Source of the DNA: Anaerolineae bacterium
GTDB lineage: Bacteria; Chloroflexota; Anaerolineae; Anaerolineales; Villigracilaceae
Direction: 5' to 3'
Length of the DNA: 64,000 nt
NCBI GenBank assembly: GCA_017303655.1
Contig: JAFLCE010000005.1
Location: forward strand, 1 to 64,000
Made by a program: the position numbers and the translations under genes. Positions 63,298-64,000 of this stretch are shown piece by piece (positions within the stretch are counted from its first letter, which is position 1; each line of letters opens with the position of its first letter). The notes beneath the pieces were generated by a model, which saw only the letters and a list, made by a program, of their open reading frames with translations, searched no databases and had not been told where the DNA came from.

Positions 63298-63636
63298 ATG
63301 GAAATCGGCGAAACAATCTATGTAACCACCCGCGAGGAATTCCGCGAGTGGCTGGAAAAGAATCACAAGAGCTGCAAAGAGATCTGGTTGATCCAGTACA
63401 AGAAATTCACTCAGAAGCCGTCCATTCCCTATGCGGATGCGGTGGAGGAAGCCATCTGTTTTGGCTGGGTGGACGGCTTTGAAAAAGGCATGGACGATGA
63501 ACGCTACGCCAAACGCTTCACCCCGCGCAGGCAGAAAGCCATTTGGACGGACGCCAATATTGAGCGCGCCCGCAAAATGATCGATGAAGGAAAAATGACC
63601 GAGGCGGGGCGGACGTTTCTGCCAAAAGGTGTCTAA
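63298..63636 (+). CDS. YdeI/OmpD-associated-family protein
   Basis: A start at 63298 (GGAG, 6 nt upstream) gives 112 aa; the longer reading to 63199 runs through the riboswitch terminator. Landmarks: TIYVTTREEFREWLEKNHKSCKEIWLIQYKK, SIPYADAVEEAICFGWVDGFEKGMDDERYAKRFTPRRQKAIWTDANIERARKMIDEGKMTEAG. This is the YdeI (DUF1905-associated) pattern; family members are linked to peptide and stress resistance. It is shorter than full YdeI (~190 aa), ending just after the core. It lies directly under a SAM-I riboswitch, an unexpected regulon member. Confidence 0.85.
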   Translation: MEIGETIYVTTREEFREWLEKNHKSCKEIWLIQYKKFTQKPSIPYADAVEEAICFGWVDGFEKGMDDERYAKRFTPRRQKAIWTDANIERARKMIDEGKMTEAGRTFLPKGV

Positions 63637-63638
63637 AC

Positions 63639-64000
63639 GTGCAGGAAGATATCTTCAACATTCAGAAAGTGATCGCGCACTTTGCAACCAGCTTTGACGT
63701 GAAAGACTGGGATGGTTTGCAAGCCTGCTTCACCGAGTCCATTTACACGGATTATTCTGACTTACGTGGCACACCTCCACAGACAGTTTCTGCTGCGGAT
63801 TATGTGAAGTCCCGTCGCGAGTCGCTGGATCATTTGAAACTTCATCATCTGGTGAGTAATTACGAAATCGACTTGCCAAATTCAGGCAGTGCCACCTGCC
63901 GCGCTTCAATGGTCGTCTGGCGCAAAACAGAGACGGAAGAATTTATCACTCATTGCGTCTATAATTTCCAGTTGGTTAAGTTGAACGATAATTGGAAGAT
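63639..64000 (+). CDS. SnoaL-like (NTF2-fold) protein, C-terminus cut by window edge
   Basis: A GTG at 63639, two bases after the YdeI stop (AAAAGGTG upstream as SD), opens a frame to the window edge: 120 complete codons. VQEDIFNIQKVIAHFATSFDVKDWDGLQACFTESIYTDYSDL at the start, LHHLVSNYEIDLP in the middle and CVYNFQLVKLNDNWKI at the edge match SnoaL_4-type cone folds. These act as small-molecule isomerases, hydratases or binding proteins; no specific function can be given. It is co-transcribed with the YdeI-like gene under the riboswitch. Confidence 0.8.
   Translation, partial: MQEDIFNIQKVIAHFATSFDVKDWDGLQACFTESIYTDYSDLRGTPPQTVSAADYVKSRRESLDHLKLHHLVSNYEIDLPNSGSATCRASMVVWRKTETEEFITHCVYNFQLVKLNDNWK

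Noticed and set aside
1-64000. CRISPR arrays, rRNA genes, insertion sequences or prophage
   Set aside because: No regularly spaced direct repeats, no rRNA conserved segments, and no transposase, integrase or phage structural proteins were seen on either strand.

Overview
The window looks like a chromosomal segment of an Anaerolineae-type Chloroflexota bacterium. This is inferred from the sequence alone. The signs are a stand-alone rpoC whose product carries a long coiled-coil insertion, lipoproteins and exported proteins with Thr/Pro-rich 'TPT' linkers, lysine/alanine-rich tails on housekeeping proteins, zinc-ribbon/low-complexity membrane proteins, a MutL-like actin-fold ATPase, and many short intergenic palindromes. 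There are no rRNA genes, IS elements, prophage genes or CRISPR arrays. Coding density is high.

Layout. 1-5.3 kb: a tightly coupled minus-strand operon of unknown function. It encodes a small protein, a DUF6754-like membrane protein, a polytopic membrane protein, an 867-aa zinc-ribbon protein with repeated acidic W-L motifs, another polytopic protein, and the start of a MutL-like ATPase. 5.3-13 kb: glgC behind a tiny membrane-protein ORF, tRNA-Leu(CAA), ychF, pepF, ssb with an overlapping upstream ORF, panC and an alpha/beta hydrolase. 12.9-24 kb: a minus-strand block that reads as an osmotic-stress locus. It holds a (alpha/alpha)6 glycosidase, a GH13_18 phosphorylase, two GT4 transferases, a universal-stress-protein/GT81 fusion (glucosyl-3-phosphoglycerate synthase type), a CPA2 cation/proton antiporter and three PII-like or c-di-AMP-receptor-like small proteins. 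24-38 kb: MaoC hydratase, a class A PBP with a translationally coupled zinc-ribbon protein, rpoC without rpoB, a methyltransferase-like protein, an SH3 lipoprotein and a GyrA/ParC-type topoisomerase subunit.

38-47.6 kb is more accessory: small AT-rich genes (unknown, DUF3800, HEPN-like), an ABC-F ATPase, a cyclase-family protein, a GAF protein and a phosphodiesterase lipoprotein, plus a candidate structured minus-strand small RNA near 41.5 kb. 47.6-60.6 kb: HD protein, SanA/DUF218, a lone PhnD-like binding lipoprotein, a DUF4230 protein, a BNR-repeat protein, a large hybrid sensor kinase, a GGDEF cyclase, OsmC, DUF1232, a PQQ-type sugar dehydrogenase and a PQ-loop transporter. 60.6-62.9 kb: a PadR-modA-modB operon with an autoregulatory palindrome and no modC. 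The window ends with a SAM-I riboswitch, whose P3 and P4 loops are built from dispersed palindromic repeats, upstream of a YdeI-family gene and a truncated SnoaL-like gene.

The most interesting points are: (i) the SAM-I riboswitch hosting two repeat families; (ii) an 8-nt-period inverted-repeat hairpin element present twice; (iii) the glucosylglycerate-type osmolyte block next to an antiporter with three second-messenger-type sensors; (iv) the unknown MutL-like/WL-repeat membrane operon; (v) the candidate ~100-nt small RNA; and (vi) several genes whose -10 box lies so close to the start codon that leaderless mRNAs are likely.
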